Under the pieces are notes generated by a model. The model worked only from the letters and a program-made list of their open reading frames with translations, was not told where the DNA came from and did no database searches. Shown piece by piece: positions 22,593-34,362 of a DNA stretch of 64,000 nt (position 1 is the stretch's first letter; every line of letters begins with the position of its first letter). The position numbers were made by a program, and so were the translations under genes. The stretch comes from Portulaca oleracea (taxonomy: Eukaryota; Streptophyta; Magnoliopsida; Caryophyllales; Portulacaceae), in assembly GCA_029582165.1 (NCBI GenBank), contig CM055883.1, positions 22,842,001 to 22,906,000 on the forward strand. Reading direction: 5' to 3'.

Positions 22593-23298
22593 TGTTGGGA
22601 ATGTCCCGACAATGTTCGATTTACACGGAGATTAAACCAAAGTAATATAGTAATTATATGTCTTGCTAGAGACCTCTATAATTAGTAATTAAATATGTTT
22701 AATTACAACTATATTATTTGGTCCTCTTGTCACACAAGTCGATTGCCTGGAACAATGTATGTAACCTAAATGATATTGTATCAAGTTTAGAAAAGTTGGA
22801 AATCGATTGTACAGAAATCAACACGGACCGAATCGGGCTCAACACGGACCGTGTTGACCCAACACGGTCCGTGTTGAGACACCACGGTCCGTGGTGTCCA
22901 TGGGCCGAATAATTGGATTCTCTGGAGTCCAACACGGACCGTGTTGGGCCCAGAAAACGCGCCGTCGTTGTTTTCTGAGTTCCTCTCTCTTTTAGTTTGC
23001 AGTTCTAGTTTCAGGAAATACTATCAGTTTCCTGAAACAATCTCACATACATCTTAGATTGAGATTTGTCTCGATCGGGTCGATCTAGCAATCGGGTTCT
23101 TGGAGTGCTGCGTGGACTTTTCAATAGAGGGTTTCAGCATTGGAATCTGGAAGGTCAACCTCTTCTTCAGCAGGAATTAGCGATCAGGTATAATTACTAA
23201 AGCCTCTGCAGTTGTTTTGATTAATTGTTTATAACTGTTATAATTTTCCGCCAATTAATTTATATCTGTTTAGGAAATAGATAACCTAAATCCTAACA
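22593..23298 (+). repeat. 3' LTR of the copia element (706 bp)
   Basis: Begins TGTTGGGAATG and ends CCTAACA. Highly similar to the 5' LTR but about 147 bp shorter. It lacks the segment matching about 14857-14978, which includes the TATA box, and one palindrome copy. Five palindromes remain (about 22819, 22840, 22860, 22880, 22930). Confidence 0.93.
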
Positions 23299-23303
23299 AA
23301 AAC

Positions 23304-23380
23304 TGCCTTTGGGAAATAATTTTTATCATTAATATACCCTTATACTGGGAAAACTGTGTAAAAACTGCCCTTTCATCTCT
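23304..23380. repeat. 62-bp minisatellite, right part
   Basis: A full unit begins at 23304 and a partial unit (AAAACTGCCCTTTC) at about 23366, continuing the array that the copia element interrupted. Confidence 0.8.
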
Positions 23381-23867
23381 CTTAATAATGTCAGGGGTGG
23401 TAAATATGATCTTTCAATTTTCTCCATTTCCATAGTTTCAAACGGTTTTACCCAGTTTAAGGGTATTTTATTGATAAAAAATTATTCTAAGGCCAATTTA
23501 ATAGTTTTCAAATTAATTTTAGGGTATTTTATTGACAACTTCTCATTTTACATAGTATTTTTCAAATTAAGTTTTATGATCTCTTTGGCCAAAAAAACTT
23601 TCAAATTATTATATTTTTTGTCACCTTAACTAACTATTTTCGGTTTCATAATATTTTTTCATTTTGGAAGTCAACATTTTCAATTACATAATTACTAGAT
23701 TACCAAATATTTTGAAGCTTGTTAATTATTTTTCGACCCTCAATCACCATTTTAATAAAAAAAAAATACAATACAGGATGTTACTTAACATTAATAAAAT
23801 ATTTCTAAAAATTAAGATTATGTAAACAAAATCCATACCATAATTAAAAAAAAATTCAATACAGGAT

Positions 23868-24480
23868 GTCACCAAACAAATACAGAGCATGATTGTTGTT
23901 AATTAATTAATATTATTAATACAATTTTTGGGTTTTTCTCCCTCGTCTAGTCGTCTGCATCTTCTACTTCATCTGCATCTTCTTGTTAATTCTTCTTCTT
24001 CTTCTGCATAAACTTCTTCTTCTTCTACTTCATCTGCATCTTCTTCTTCCATTAATCATAGAATTTAAGATGGGAATCAAAAACAACAGTTAGATTAATT
24101 TCATATACAAAACCAATATGGCAGTGAACAAAATCAATACCATAATTAAAAAACAAATTACTAATATTTGTCACCAAACAAATACAAAGCATGATTGTTG
24201 TTAATTAATCAATATTATTAATACAATTTTTGGGTTTTTTGATCTCCCTCGTCTTACAGACCATCTTCTTGTTAAGTCTTCTTCTTCTTCTTCTTCTGCA
24301 ATAACCTTCTTCTTCTTCTTCTTCTTCTTCTTCTTCTTCTTCTTCTTCTTCTTCTTCTTCTTCTTCTTCATAAAAAACTTCTTCTTCTTCATCCGTATAT
24401 TCTTCTTCCATGAATCATAGAATTTAAGATGGGAGTCAAAACCACAGTTAGATCAATTTCTTATACAAAACCAATACGTC
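23868..24480. repeat. Tandem duplication of about 300 bp with TTC-rich core
   Basis: CACCAAACAAATACA(G/A)AGCATGATTGTTG and about 250 bp after it occur at about 23871 and again at about 24171. Each copy holds a TTC-rich stretch and ends in AATCATAGAATTTAAGATGGGA. No gene is recognised. Confidence 0.75.
24303..24369. repeat. (TTC)n microsatellite
   Basis: More than 20 TTC triplets inside the second copy of the duplication. Poly-Glu and poly-Lys frames on the other strand are artefacts. Confidence 0.9.
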
Positions 24481-25023
24481 AGATAACCTACATCAATAAC
24501 AGAACAATAAGAAGCATCTGATGTTTCTTTTTCAAATCAAATAAAATGATAACAATTGTCTTGAAAAACCTACATTAATCATAACTCCATTTTACCATTA
24601 CAAATCTAACTGTTACAAATCATTCAAACAGATAAATACCAACATTCTGACACTTGTATATGGGAAACAAAATACAGAGATAGATATCCACACTAACCTC
24701 CAAATAAAATACAAGGAGAAAAATCCAAGAACATCATCAACATATCAATACCAACGTTTTGTGCAAGAGAAGAAGGGAGAAATCAGATGATCAGAATATA
24801 ATCCAAATTAAATACGGTAATCCACACTGACCTCCATTTTCAATTTTTTACATAATTCCCACATATTGTCAAAAACCCAGAAACCAAAAATTTACCTTTT
24901 AGAATATATGGAAGATGGAAACCAGATTATCCACAAATATTGTGGATGGAAACCAAATTCGATTTAAGGGGTTGAGGAATTGGTGTTGAGGAAATGGGGT
25001 TTAGGTTTAGATGCCATAGATAC

Positions 25024-25063
<40 letters not shown>

Positions 25064-25495
25064 GGGTACGTGGGGGCTTTAGAGAGTTGAAGGGGCTTTT
25101 TTCAATAGCAAGAACTAGGGTTTGGGGGAAACAAGTTGAAAAGTGGGCGGGAATTTGGGTAGGGTTTTTGGGGAAAGTGGGCGGGAAAGGGTATACGATC
25201 TTGGCCGTCACATTTTAATCAATCCGACGATCCATATTCACTATCATTTCAACTGTCAGCAATCCATGTCCCAAATCACTGACTAATCAAATATCAAATA
25301 CAAGGATTGTTATATTTTTTAATGATCATATGCTACATATAAATTACAAGGATGGCTTTACTAATTATAATAAGTCAATGACATAAAATTTATTAGTTTG
25401 ATACAATTGTTTGTTGGTTGTGAAATTTTATTAATTGTTTTATTAATTTTATTTAATTAATCCCTATTTTTTATTAAATTTCAATATTTGTTTAT
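24481..25495. other. Non-coding DNA with an (AG)n run
   Basis: No gene is supported. An (AG)n microsatellite lies at about 25026-25059. Possibly the 5' flank of the FAR1-like MULE copy downstream; no terminal inverted repeat was identified. Confidence 0.5.
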
Positions 25496-25496
25496 T

Positions 25497-25645
25497 GACT
25501 AATGTATTTGTTTATTAATGTTATTGTCCACTTCTTTAATTTGTAGAATTTAATCGCTACTCCAATATTTTTTTAATGACTAATTAATGTATTTGTTTAT
25601 TAATTTTATTGTCCCCTTCTCTAATTTGTAGATTTTAATCGCTAC
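25497..25645. repeat. Tandem duplication just upstream of FAR1-like ORF
   Basis: GACTAATGTATTTGTTTATT through TTTAATCGCTAC occurs at about 25497-25560 and again at about 25578-25645. Each copy contains a possible acceptor (TTTGTAG), so the 5' splice context of the downstream gene may be duplicated. Confidence 0.75.
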
Positions 25646-25649
25646 AATC

Positions 25650-28564
25650 ATGGGATCCAGACAAATAGACTTGAACGAGGACTGTGACAGTGATTCCGAG
25701 TATGATCCGTTAGAGGAGTTGTTGAAACATGATGACGGACCGGCTGCTGACAGTAATTGTAACGACTTATTTCGTGATTTATTCGGAGATGAACACGATG
25801 TTGGTATACCCGACTCTAAGGCGGATGATGGGTTGGGTGGCGGTTTCATGCACGTAGATGATGTGGATGACACGACTATTCTCGATGTTGGTGATGTCAC
25901 TGCCCCTTTTTTGGGGATGGAGTTTGATTCGGTCGCGAAATTTGAAATCCACATGCATGAGTACAGTCGTGCCAATGGGTTCCAAGTACGTATTAGGAGC
26001 TCCGAAAAGTTAACTACACAACATACCACGGAAAATGAAGCAGTCTACCAGAGGCTAAGGATGGTTTGCACAAAACATGGCATGTTCAAGTCAAACAGTT
26101 CAAATCCAAACCGATCATCTAGCACTTCTATCACCGGGTGTGGTTTCAAAGTCACCGCCACATTCCAACAACAAAGCGACAAATACAAGTTGACTAGAGT
26201 CGACACAAACCACAACTACGAGTGTAATCCCGCAGACACGAAATACATGTGAAACTACAAGTCATAAGTTTCGGGAATCGGAGGAGGATGATAAATAACG
26301 ACACGGCCGGCGTACCGATCTCCAAGAACTTCAATTCAATTACGGTGCAATACGGTGGGCATGATCAAGTTCCTTTCGACAAGAGAGATTGCCGCAACGT
26401 TATCAGCAAGGTAAGGAGACTCGCATTGCAAGACGAAGACTTCAAGGCGATGGCGGAACATTTTCAGGAGATGATGTCGAGTAACTCTAACTTTTTCTAC
26501 ATGTATGACACCGACGACGTCGGAACTCTGAGGAACGTATTTTGAGCGGATGGGAGGAGCAGAGCAGCTTGCGAGGACTTCGGGGACGTTGTGTCGTTCG
26601 ACGCGACTTATGTGTCCAACCGTTATAAGATGCCATTCGCTCCTTTCATTGGAGTTAACAATCACGGGCAGTCCATCCTGCTCGGCTGTGCATTGTTGGC
26701 TGGAGAAGAAGCCGATAACTTCATATGGTCGTTTGAGACGTGGTTGAAATGCATGTCGGGGAAAGCACCAACCGCGATCGTAACAGATCAATGCCAATCC
26801 ATAGGTTATATTTAATAATCCTATTCTATTTTTTTATATGCACTTAAGTTTACCACATGATTGACATTTTGTAACAAGTTAAATGTTTGATGTGCAGGTA
26901 AGGCTATCGCAAAGGTATTTCCAAATGCGCGACACAGATGGTGCATATGGCACGTGATGAAGAATGCGAAGAAACATCTATGCAACAAACCAGAAGGGAA
27001 AGATATTCTTCGAGGGCTAAGAGATACTCTTTATGATTCTCTTGATGTTGAGGAATTCGAAGCAAAATGGAAACAGTGGGTTGACACGTACGGCCTACAC
27101 AACTCCAACTGGTGCAATGACATGTACGATAAAAGACATAGATGGGTGCCCGTATACTTCAAGGACGAGTTTTGGGCAGGAATGTCAAGCACTCAAAGAA
27201 GTGAGGGAATGAACTACTTCTTCAAAGGATTCGTGAATGTCAACACCACACTCAAACAATTTGTTGATCAATTCGGATTTGCTCTAGCAAAGAGAGTCAG
27301 AGAAGAGGACAAAGAAACGTTCCGTTCAAAGGATAAACCAGTCCAGTGTGCATCGGACTTTTTTTATGAGCATGTATTCCAGCAGCGATACACTTCAAAC
27401 AAGTTTGTTGAGCTTCAAAACAAGGTGAAAAGCCTGATCTATGTTGTAAACGCCGAGAAGACACATGACGACGAGAGCACATGCACTTACGAGGCGATTT
27501 TTAGGAGGCCACCATTGAAAGAAATCACAACTAGACGATCTAGGTTTACCGTCATAGTAGATAGGGAGACCCTAGAAATGAAGTGTGACTGCAAGAAGTT
27601 TGAGTTCAAGAGAATATTGTGCTGCCACATACTGCGGGTTTTTGGCGAGGAGGGACTGGATTACGTTCCGGATAGGTACATTCTCGACCGGTGGAGGAAG
27701 GACTTGCCGAGAAAACATCTAACAATCAAAGTTCCGTACTACGAACTGCACCGGTCCAAAACAAAAGAGGTTATCCGATTTCAAAAACTGCAAAGTGCAT
27801 TCGAGCCTGTTTCGCCATTGGCCATGATGGACGAGAAAATGTTCAAACAGACGATCACAGCCCTTTCAGAGTTGACTAAGAAGGCACCATCCATTATGGG
27901 GGACCGTAAGTGGGATCGTGTCCCGGTGCATAAACAAGATCGGCAGAACATACGGTAGGAGGCCTGCCGAGGAGGGAACTACTCGAACGGGTGCCAATGA
28001 CAACACCAACGACTCTATCCATGTGAACGACCCCGTCGATAAAAGGGGTAGAGGTAGAAGACAGTCAAGGAGAGCAGGTTATCACAATGAACAGCCCCGT
28101 ACCAGAAGGAGAACACAACAAACGCCTCCGACCACCAGTGTTCCACCAGGCTTCCAAATGCCACCTGGTGCCATTGTTCACCCACGATTCCAAATCACAC
28201 CTGGCTTTGGGTATCAAATGCCGCAAGGATCTAAAGCTCCAAATGAGTTCCAAATGTACCCCCAGGTAATGTAATATAACCCTTTTATTTTACAAGGTAA
28301 TGATTATCAAAAAATTCACATTACAAATAATGTTTCACCTATAATTATGCAAGTATTGTTCAACAACCCCCTAACTATTCCTCCTACCCATTTTACGCCG
28401 GTAAGATTATTATTTGATATAACCGCATTATGTCAATGATGTATGTCAAGTGCATTAAACCTAACAATATTTATACACGCAGGGTCGGGGTCAAACACAT
28501 CATTCCAAACAAACAAGATGAACATGAAGATGATGAAGATGAAGATGATGGGCTTAGTTTGTAG
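25650..28564 (+). pseudogene. FAR1-like MULE transposase (FRS-type), broken
   Basis: ATG 25650 opens an acidic N-terminus, then a FAR1 DNA-binding domain (from about residue 90; Cys/His ligands in VCTKHGMF, TGCGFKV and NHNYECN). The MULE DDE core keeps VVSFDATYVSNRYKMPFAPF, IVTDQCQS and STQRSEGMNYFFKG. The SWIM finger is CDCKKFEFKRILCCHILRVF. An intron is inferred at 26805-26897; further short introns lead to an acidic last exon ending DGLSL at 28564. Damage: a one-base shift near 26247, TGA at 26543-26545 where Trp is expected (VF-W-ADGRSRA), and a shift near 27945 before the Arg/Gly-rich then Pro-rich tail. Host FHY3/FAR1 genes are domesticated relatives; the breaks argue that this is a dead transposon rather than a host regulator. 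Confidence 0.87.
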
Positions 28565-29492
28565 ATTAGGGAAATGGGTTTATTTATGCTAATAATTTGT
28601 AGTTCATATGAAAGTCATGTAACATATGGATTTATGCAACATTTTATTGTTTATAAAAATTTCATTTTCAATCAATGGAAAGGATGAATCCAAATTGAAT
28701 AATATATCAGTGCCTTCAAATTGAATAATATATCAGTGCCTTCAAATATTAGTGACTTGAAATGTTAGTAAGAATACGAATTGGGAAAAAAAAAACAAAT
28801 TGTTACTAAGAATACTGATTTGGACAAAAAACATTGTCAGAAATTTTAGTAACAATAGAGATTGGGAAATTGAGACAAAAATAAATACAAATTGATTGAA
28901 TAATAAATAAGATTACAACCTGCTTCTTTCCAGCATACAGATTTTATGAAAAGCATTACATTTCAATTATACATATATAAGTAATACAAGCCAGAAAAAA
29001 CTTCATATATCTGTGTCTTCAATCCATGGATTATCCACTGCAAGGTGTTGAACACACATCAAAAAACTAGTAAAACCTAACATTTGCTAAACTGATTTGA
29101 ATCCAAATATCAGGTTTGAAAAATATACATTAACTCTATCTACTTTATTTGCATCCAAATAGCTAAACGAACATACCCAGATTTGCATCCATATACCATA
29201 AAACCAGAATCAACAAGATTTCAAGGGTTAAAATAGCCATAGTCTATCTTAAAATTTCAAAATAACATCACAAACAATTTTTTTAAGCTCAAACATAACA
29301 CCAGAGTTTGTAATGAAATATCGAAAATGCCTGATTTGAATCCCTCTAACACCCTCCCAACTTAACCCTAAAAAAAGATAAAACATGCAAATTCAGACAT
29401 GACCCTTCGTTTTCCACAACAAAATTAATTATGCCTTAATTACTTTTCAGCATGCAAATTTATGATCAAAATTCAAATCAAAGAAATCACCT
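28565..29492. other. AT-rich non-coding DNA
   Basis: No gene is visible. A 26-28-bp stretch (AAATTGAATAATATATCAGT) is duplicated at about 28692-28742. Confidence 0.5.
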
Positions 29493-29500
29493 TATAAATA
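29493..29500 (+). promoter_or_regulatory. Probable TATA box
   Basis: TATAAATA about 90 bp upstream of the ATG at 29586, with a CA-rich leader between. This spacing is normal for a plant promoter and supports the ORF as a former or real gene. Confidence 0.5.
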
Positions 29501-29585
29501 CTACTACCTCTTATACATTAACCATCTCATACAAACGCATCTCTTCTTCCATTATCTTTCAAACACATTATTTTCCCCAATTCAA

Positions 29586-30087
29586 ATGGATTCTCCTAAC
29601 TCAACCCTGAAACTTCTAGCAGACACCCAACCCACTGAAAATGACAATGTTCATCTTACATCTCCTCCATCTCTAACTACAATAAAAAAAAGAAACACCA
29701 GATCCATCACCAAACCCATCGCCCAAACCATCTCCAAGCACACCCAGAACAACCCGGAGAAAACTAACCCCTAAAACTCCAAATGCAGATGCCCAACCTT
29801 ACGAAGTCAAATACGAAAGTTTAAAGGCTGACATTCAAGAGCTGTTCGCACGATTATCTCAAAATGACAACGGGGTGATGCTCAAGGACTACATTTGGCG
29901 TGGGAAGGGATTGGTCGAGCTGGATATTATACTGAAGGAAGCCCAATCAACTCCGGGGAGATGGAGCATTGCAAAGCAACTCCACCCCTTCAATTCCCCA
30001 GGAAGTAATCTGGGCAGAAAGCGGAAGTCGACCCCTGAAGCATCCTCCCCAATCCCAGAAGGCACCCCCATTATCGACATTGATTAG
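29586..30087 (+). pseudogene. Small unknown protein gene with one homopolymer frameshift
   Basis: ATG 29586 opens a frame (MDSPNSTLKLLADTQ). After an A8 run at 29684-29691 a different frame gives a more protein-like continuation: a Pro/Ser/Thr-rich repeat (PSPNPSPKPSPSTPRTT), a basic RRK patch, a helical segment (YESLKADIQELFARL) and a C-terminus with NLGRKRKS and an acidic end, stopping at 30087. Joined across one base, it would be about 166 residues. A TATA box and leader precede it. I do not recognise the family; basic patches suggest a nuclear protein. It lies 1 kb downstream of the FAR1-like MULE on the same strand, so it may be a second gene of that element or a captured gene. The frameshift could be real or a sequencing slip. 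Confidence 0.45.
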
Positions 30088-31480
30088 GTCCCCCACTCCC
30101 CCATCAATTTTTTGTGTTGGTTTTTATGTTTTTCGGCAGTATGTTTTTCTTTTTCTTTTTTTTTTTAATTTTTCGGTTTTTATGTTGCCCTTCTCTTCTT
30201 ATTTTTCGACAGTTCATCAATGAAGTTAGCTTCTTTTGTTACTATTTTTCAATTGCTTTCATTGCCTTTAGTTGCTTTCATTCAGCTATATCTAAAAAAA
30301 TTCTGAACCGAGAAAATAAAAGGAAAAAATACACCCTAACACAGAAAAAAATACATCTTAACCCAGAAAACCCCAAATCAACGGAAGAAATCGTAAAAAT
30401 TTGAAAAAAATAAATCTGAACCAAGAAAATCACAAATCAACTCAAGAAACCGTAAAAATTTAACAAAAACGAAGGAATCTGAACCAAGAAAAGAGTAGGA
30501 ATAAAAAAATAGGACAAAAATGATAAACAATTGAAGAGAAACGAATCAACATATCTGAATCGTTCAATAAAATTGTCGTCTTCATTGATGGTGGTGGTGA
30601 AGGAATATGTCGTCGGATACGCAATCTTATACTTTCTTCGACGTTTATGGTTCCGGCGTCATCTACATCTCCGACTTCTTTTTATGGTACTGGTGGGTGG
30701 TGGTGAGTGGTTAGGGTCTCGCTGGGGAGATTGGGAGCCGTCGTCGACATCTCCGGCGTCTACGGTTTCCTCGCCGTCGATGGATGTGGGGGAGAGGCGG
30801 TTTCTTTTGGCTGTGGAGATGGAAAAGGAAGGAGAATGATGATGGAGTTGAACCATGCACGGGTTTTGGGAAATGTGGGCGGCTGTATGGGAAATAGGAG
30901 AGAGAGGTAGTATTTAATGAGGAGGGAGGGTATATGATATATGGCCAGCATGGAGTTCCAGGTTGTAATGCCATGTCATACTATGTTATGAGCTGGCAGG
31001 TGGGTTTTTGACCCAGTGGGTCAGTTAAACTTTTTCCGTCAAACTCTAACTCTTTCAGTGGATCCCACTACTTCCACATCATCCGGTGAGCAAAACTCAC
31101 CCTCACCATTGCGGATGCTCTAATAATAATAATTAGTAATGTTAATAAAACTTGGGGTAAAAGCTTCCCGATAACCGACCACTAAAAATAGTAATTGGGA
31201 ATTTATGGTTTTTAAATTCTGAAAATAATAATAATACTAATAATAATGATAATAATACTTAAAAAAACACAAATAACTAATTAAAACTAACACATAATCA
31301 TCAATAATTAACATGTAATTTACCAAAATACGCCCATTCCCATGCATAACCATACACGTAGAAAAGACTATATTACCTTTAATAATCCCACGACGGTCCT
31401 ACGAGCTCAAGTGTTAACAATTTAAACACAAAATAATAAACGGACGTAAAATAATACTAACGATGTAACGACAATTATAA
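30088..31480. other. Non-coding DNA
   Basis: Open frames around 30531-30974 on both strands overlap each other and have no family resemblance. GC-richer sequence at 30590-30850 may be a decayed gene or element end. The stretch GTGAGCAAAACTCACC (31086-31101) is a short palindrome-like sequence. Nothing firm can be assigned. Confidence 0.4.
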
Positions 31481-31489
31481 TCCAATTTT

Positions 31490-31960
31490 CAGGGGTTTTA
31501 CATGTATATTTCAAAATCGGATAAATACGGGTTGGATATTATTGGACAATAGAAACCGTTAACAGTTTTAATATATGACGATTTTTAAAGTGTCATAATT
31601 TTTATGAGTATGCAAACTAAATTAATGTGCATTGTTTTTGAAAAATGAACATAGTATTACATATGAAATTATAAATACTTGTATTGTTGTTTGTAATTTT
31701 TCTTACTTATCAAAATCTAAGGTAAACTAAAATGTGTTTAATGTAATGTATTTTATGTGCATTAGTACACCAAATATACATATAAAAAAAACTATAAGAT
31801 AGTTAGCGGGTAGGAAAAGTGGAATAGAGTGATGGATAGAATAGTGACTGAGAATCTAAGTCACATAATTTAAGTATATGAATTTTTAAATATATAGTTT
31901 ATAATTTTTACTAAGATATTATGAATAAGACAAATCATATAAGCGACATTATTTATTAAA
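31490..31960. repeat. Dispersed repeat, copy A
   Basis: About 460 bp that recurs in the same orientation at about 33500-33945 (shared landmarks: GTCATAATTTTTATGAGTATG, AAAATGAACATAGTATTACAT, GTGGAATAGAGT). A shorter, diverged copy lies at about 33000-33230. Confidence 0.7.
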
Positions 31961-32288
31961 TATATGAATTTATAAATAGATATTATATAAAATGAATAGG
32001 AAAGAATTAATAATGTGAAAAAAGTGAAATAATGTAACTAAGAATGTGATAGATAAGATAAATTTATCATTTCTACTATACAATAAAAGAGGCGTATGTC
32101 TCTTTGGTGAACCAAAAAAATGTTTGAGAGTGGGTTGAGGATTGTGAACTGGGCCGACAGCCTCTTGGGCCTCAAGAGTCAGGGTGGGGTTAAGTAAAAG
32201 AAAAAGGGTCAGTAATTTGAAGAAGTTCTCATCTAATATAACACGTGGTTGTATTTGATTCTTTATAATTACAGGTGTGTCAATTATA

Positions 32289-32817
32289 GAGAAATTGGAT
32301 TCTAATAATCTCTACTTTTGCAAATTGGATGACAATAATCCCTACTTTCAATTTGTATTCTAATGGTCCAAAAAAAAAAATTGTATTGTAGTGGGACAAA
32401 ATCGAGAGTATACCCTAAATATCATAGATTTTGTGTTGCATTTGATTCAAAACTTTGTATAACAGTTTACCATGATTTTGAATGAATTTATAGCATTTCT
32501 CCCAATTTTTTTCAATTTTTTATGATTTTTTCAATTTTATTCCCTATAAAAAATCATAATAATTGCTCGGAATCTCAAAAAAATAATTTAAAAAACGTTT
32601 TAGTAACTACACTTCATTACCTATCTGAGGGCAGGAACCAAAAAAACAAAAACTATATGGGGAAGGCATGAAAAAAATAAAAAGAATGTGGTGATGGATT
32701 TGGTACCACTACAATACAATTTTATTTTTTTTTTTGGACCACCAAAATACAAATTGAAAGTAGGGATTATTGCCATCCAATTTGCAAAAGTAGGAATTAT
32801 TAGAATCCAATTTCCCC
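32289..32817. mobile_element. MITE with about 105-bp inverted repeats, 9-bp target duplication
   Basis: The left end GAGAAATTGGATTCTAATAATC and the right end (inverse of GGGGAAATTGGATTCTAATAAT) remain complementary for about 100 bp, through the AATCCCTACTTTCAATTTG part. Target duplication TCAATTATA at 32280-32288 and 32818-32826. Long inverted repeats with a 9-bp duplication suggest a Mutator-like MITE. No coding capacity. Confidence 0.88.
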
Positions 32818-32867
32818 TCAATTATATTTCCCACCCTTAACACCTATAGCCTCTTGCTCCCTAAACG

Positions 32868-33960
32868 GTGTATATCTAGATAAGGTAAATACGGTTTCGA
32901 CATATTTTGGGTTCGGGTAAATATGAGTTAAGTGTATTTTGGGATTAAGTAAATATGGGTTTAAGTGTATTTCGAGTACAGGGGGTCAAGTAGATTTCGA
33001 AATCGGGTAAATACGGGTTGGATATTATTTGACAATTTTTAAAGTGTCATAATTTTTATGAGTATATAAACTAAATTAGTGTGCCATTTATTTGAAAGAT
33101 GAACATAATATTACATATAAAATTATAAATACTTGTATTTTTAATTTTTTTATACTTATTGAAATCCAAGGTAAATTAAAATATGATTAATAAATTTATT
33201 TTATGTGCATTATTACACCAAATATATATGATAAAAGTGTAGCTTTTAACCCATGCTACAGTAACTAAGGAGTCTAGCATAAAATAAAACTTTATGTCTA
33301 AACCAATAAATTCGGGAAGTGGGTTAAATACGTGTCGGTTGCATATCTAGATAAGGTAAATACGGGTCCGGTATATTCGAGTCCGGGTAAATACAAATTA
33401 GGTGTTTCCTCAAAAAAAATAAAAATGAATTAGGTGTATTTCAAGTTCAAGTAAATATCGGTTAAGTGTATTTTGGATTCGGGTCAACACGAGTCCGGTA
33501 TATTTTCGAATCCAAGTAATTAAATGAGGGTTGGATAGTATTTGACAATAGAAACCGCTAAGAGTCTTAACATATGACCATTTTTAAATCATTATAACTT
33601 TTATGAGTATGCAAACTAAATTCATGTGCATTATTTTTGAAAAATGAACATAGTATTACATATAAAATTGTAAATACTTGTATTATTGTTTGTAATTTTT
33701 CATACTTATCAAAATCTAAGGTAAACTAAAATGTGTTTAATATAATATATTTTATGTACATTAGTACACCCAATATATATAAGAAAACTGTAAGTTAGTT
33801 GGCAGGTGAGAAATGTGGAATAGAGTTTGTGGATGGGATAGTGATTGAAAATCTAAATTACATCAGTCACATAATTTAATTATGTGAATTTTGAAATATA
33901 TAGTTTATAATTTTTATTTAGGTATTATGAATAAGACAAATAACGTCGGTAACAAACACA
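32868..33960. repeat. Dispersed TCGGGT-type repeats, copies B and C
   Basis: Two direct copies, each opening with TATCTAGATAAGGTAAATAC (about 32873 and 33345), then irregular GGGTTAAGTGTATTTC / GGGTCCGGTATATT units, then the same tail as copy A. Non-coding. Confidence 0.7.
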
Positions 33961-34362
33961 AAACCTACGGACGGGCACAAGTCTAGTATTACAAAAGAAC
34001 AGGGCCATAAGAGGACCACAAATCTAGTATGATAATATTATGATAGAATAGTCAGAAAGTATTAAAATTGAGTTCCTTTTTTTCAAGAAAGGGCAGCGAT
34101 TAAAGAAAGACGTTCATAATGGAGTATATTTATAAGATATTATCATATACTCAAATACTCAGTTTTACTCTTCCAGGCTCCAGCGGCAGCAAATGGTCAG
34201 TTTTGGGGGCTTTCGTAAATAGGTTGGTTGAAGCATAGTTGCAGTTCATTACTCAAATACTCAGTACAATCATTTCAATTGATTTGATTTCGTCTGGTTC
34301 ATCCCATCCCACCGTAATTGGTGTTTTGATACGCCATCAATAATCATCATCCGTGAAAAGTG

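Larger units (their letters stand above)
14452..23298 (+). mobile_element. Ty1/copia LTR retrotransposon, about 8.85 kb, defective
   Basis: A complete but dead element. It is bounded by the 5-bp target duplication AAAAC (14447-14451 and 23299-23303). The order is 5' LTR, tRNA-iMet-type primer site, long leader, gag, protease/integrase, RT, RNase H, polypurine tract, 3' LTR. Integrase lying before RT identifies Ty1/copia. Multiple stops and frameshifts inactivate gag and pol. Insertion split a 62-bp minisatellite array. Confidence 0.95.

Noticed and set aside
24201..24411. Poly-Lys and poly-Glu frames on the minus strand
   Set aside because: Translations of the (TTC)n microsatellite.
25650..28564. 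Domesticated FHY3/FAR1 regulator
   Set aside because: Two frameshifts and a Trp-to-stop within conserved blocks argue for a dead transposon copy.
30531..30974. Overlapping open frames on both strands
   Set aside because: Mutually overlapping, no domain, no conserved signal.
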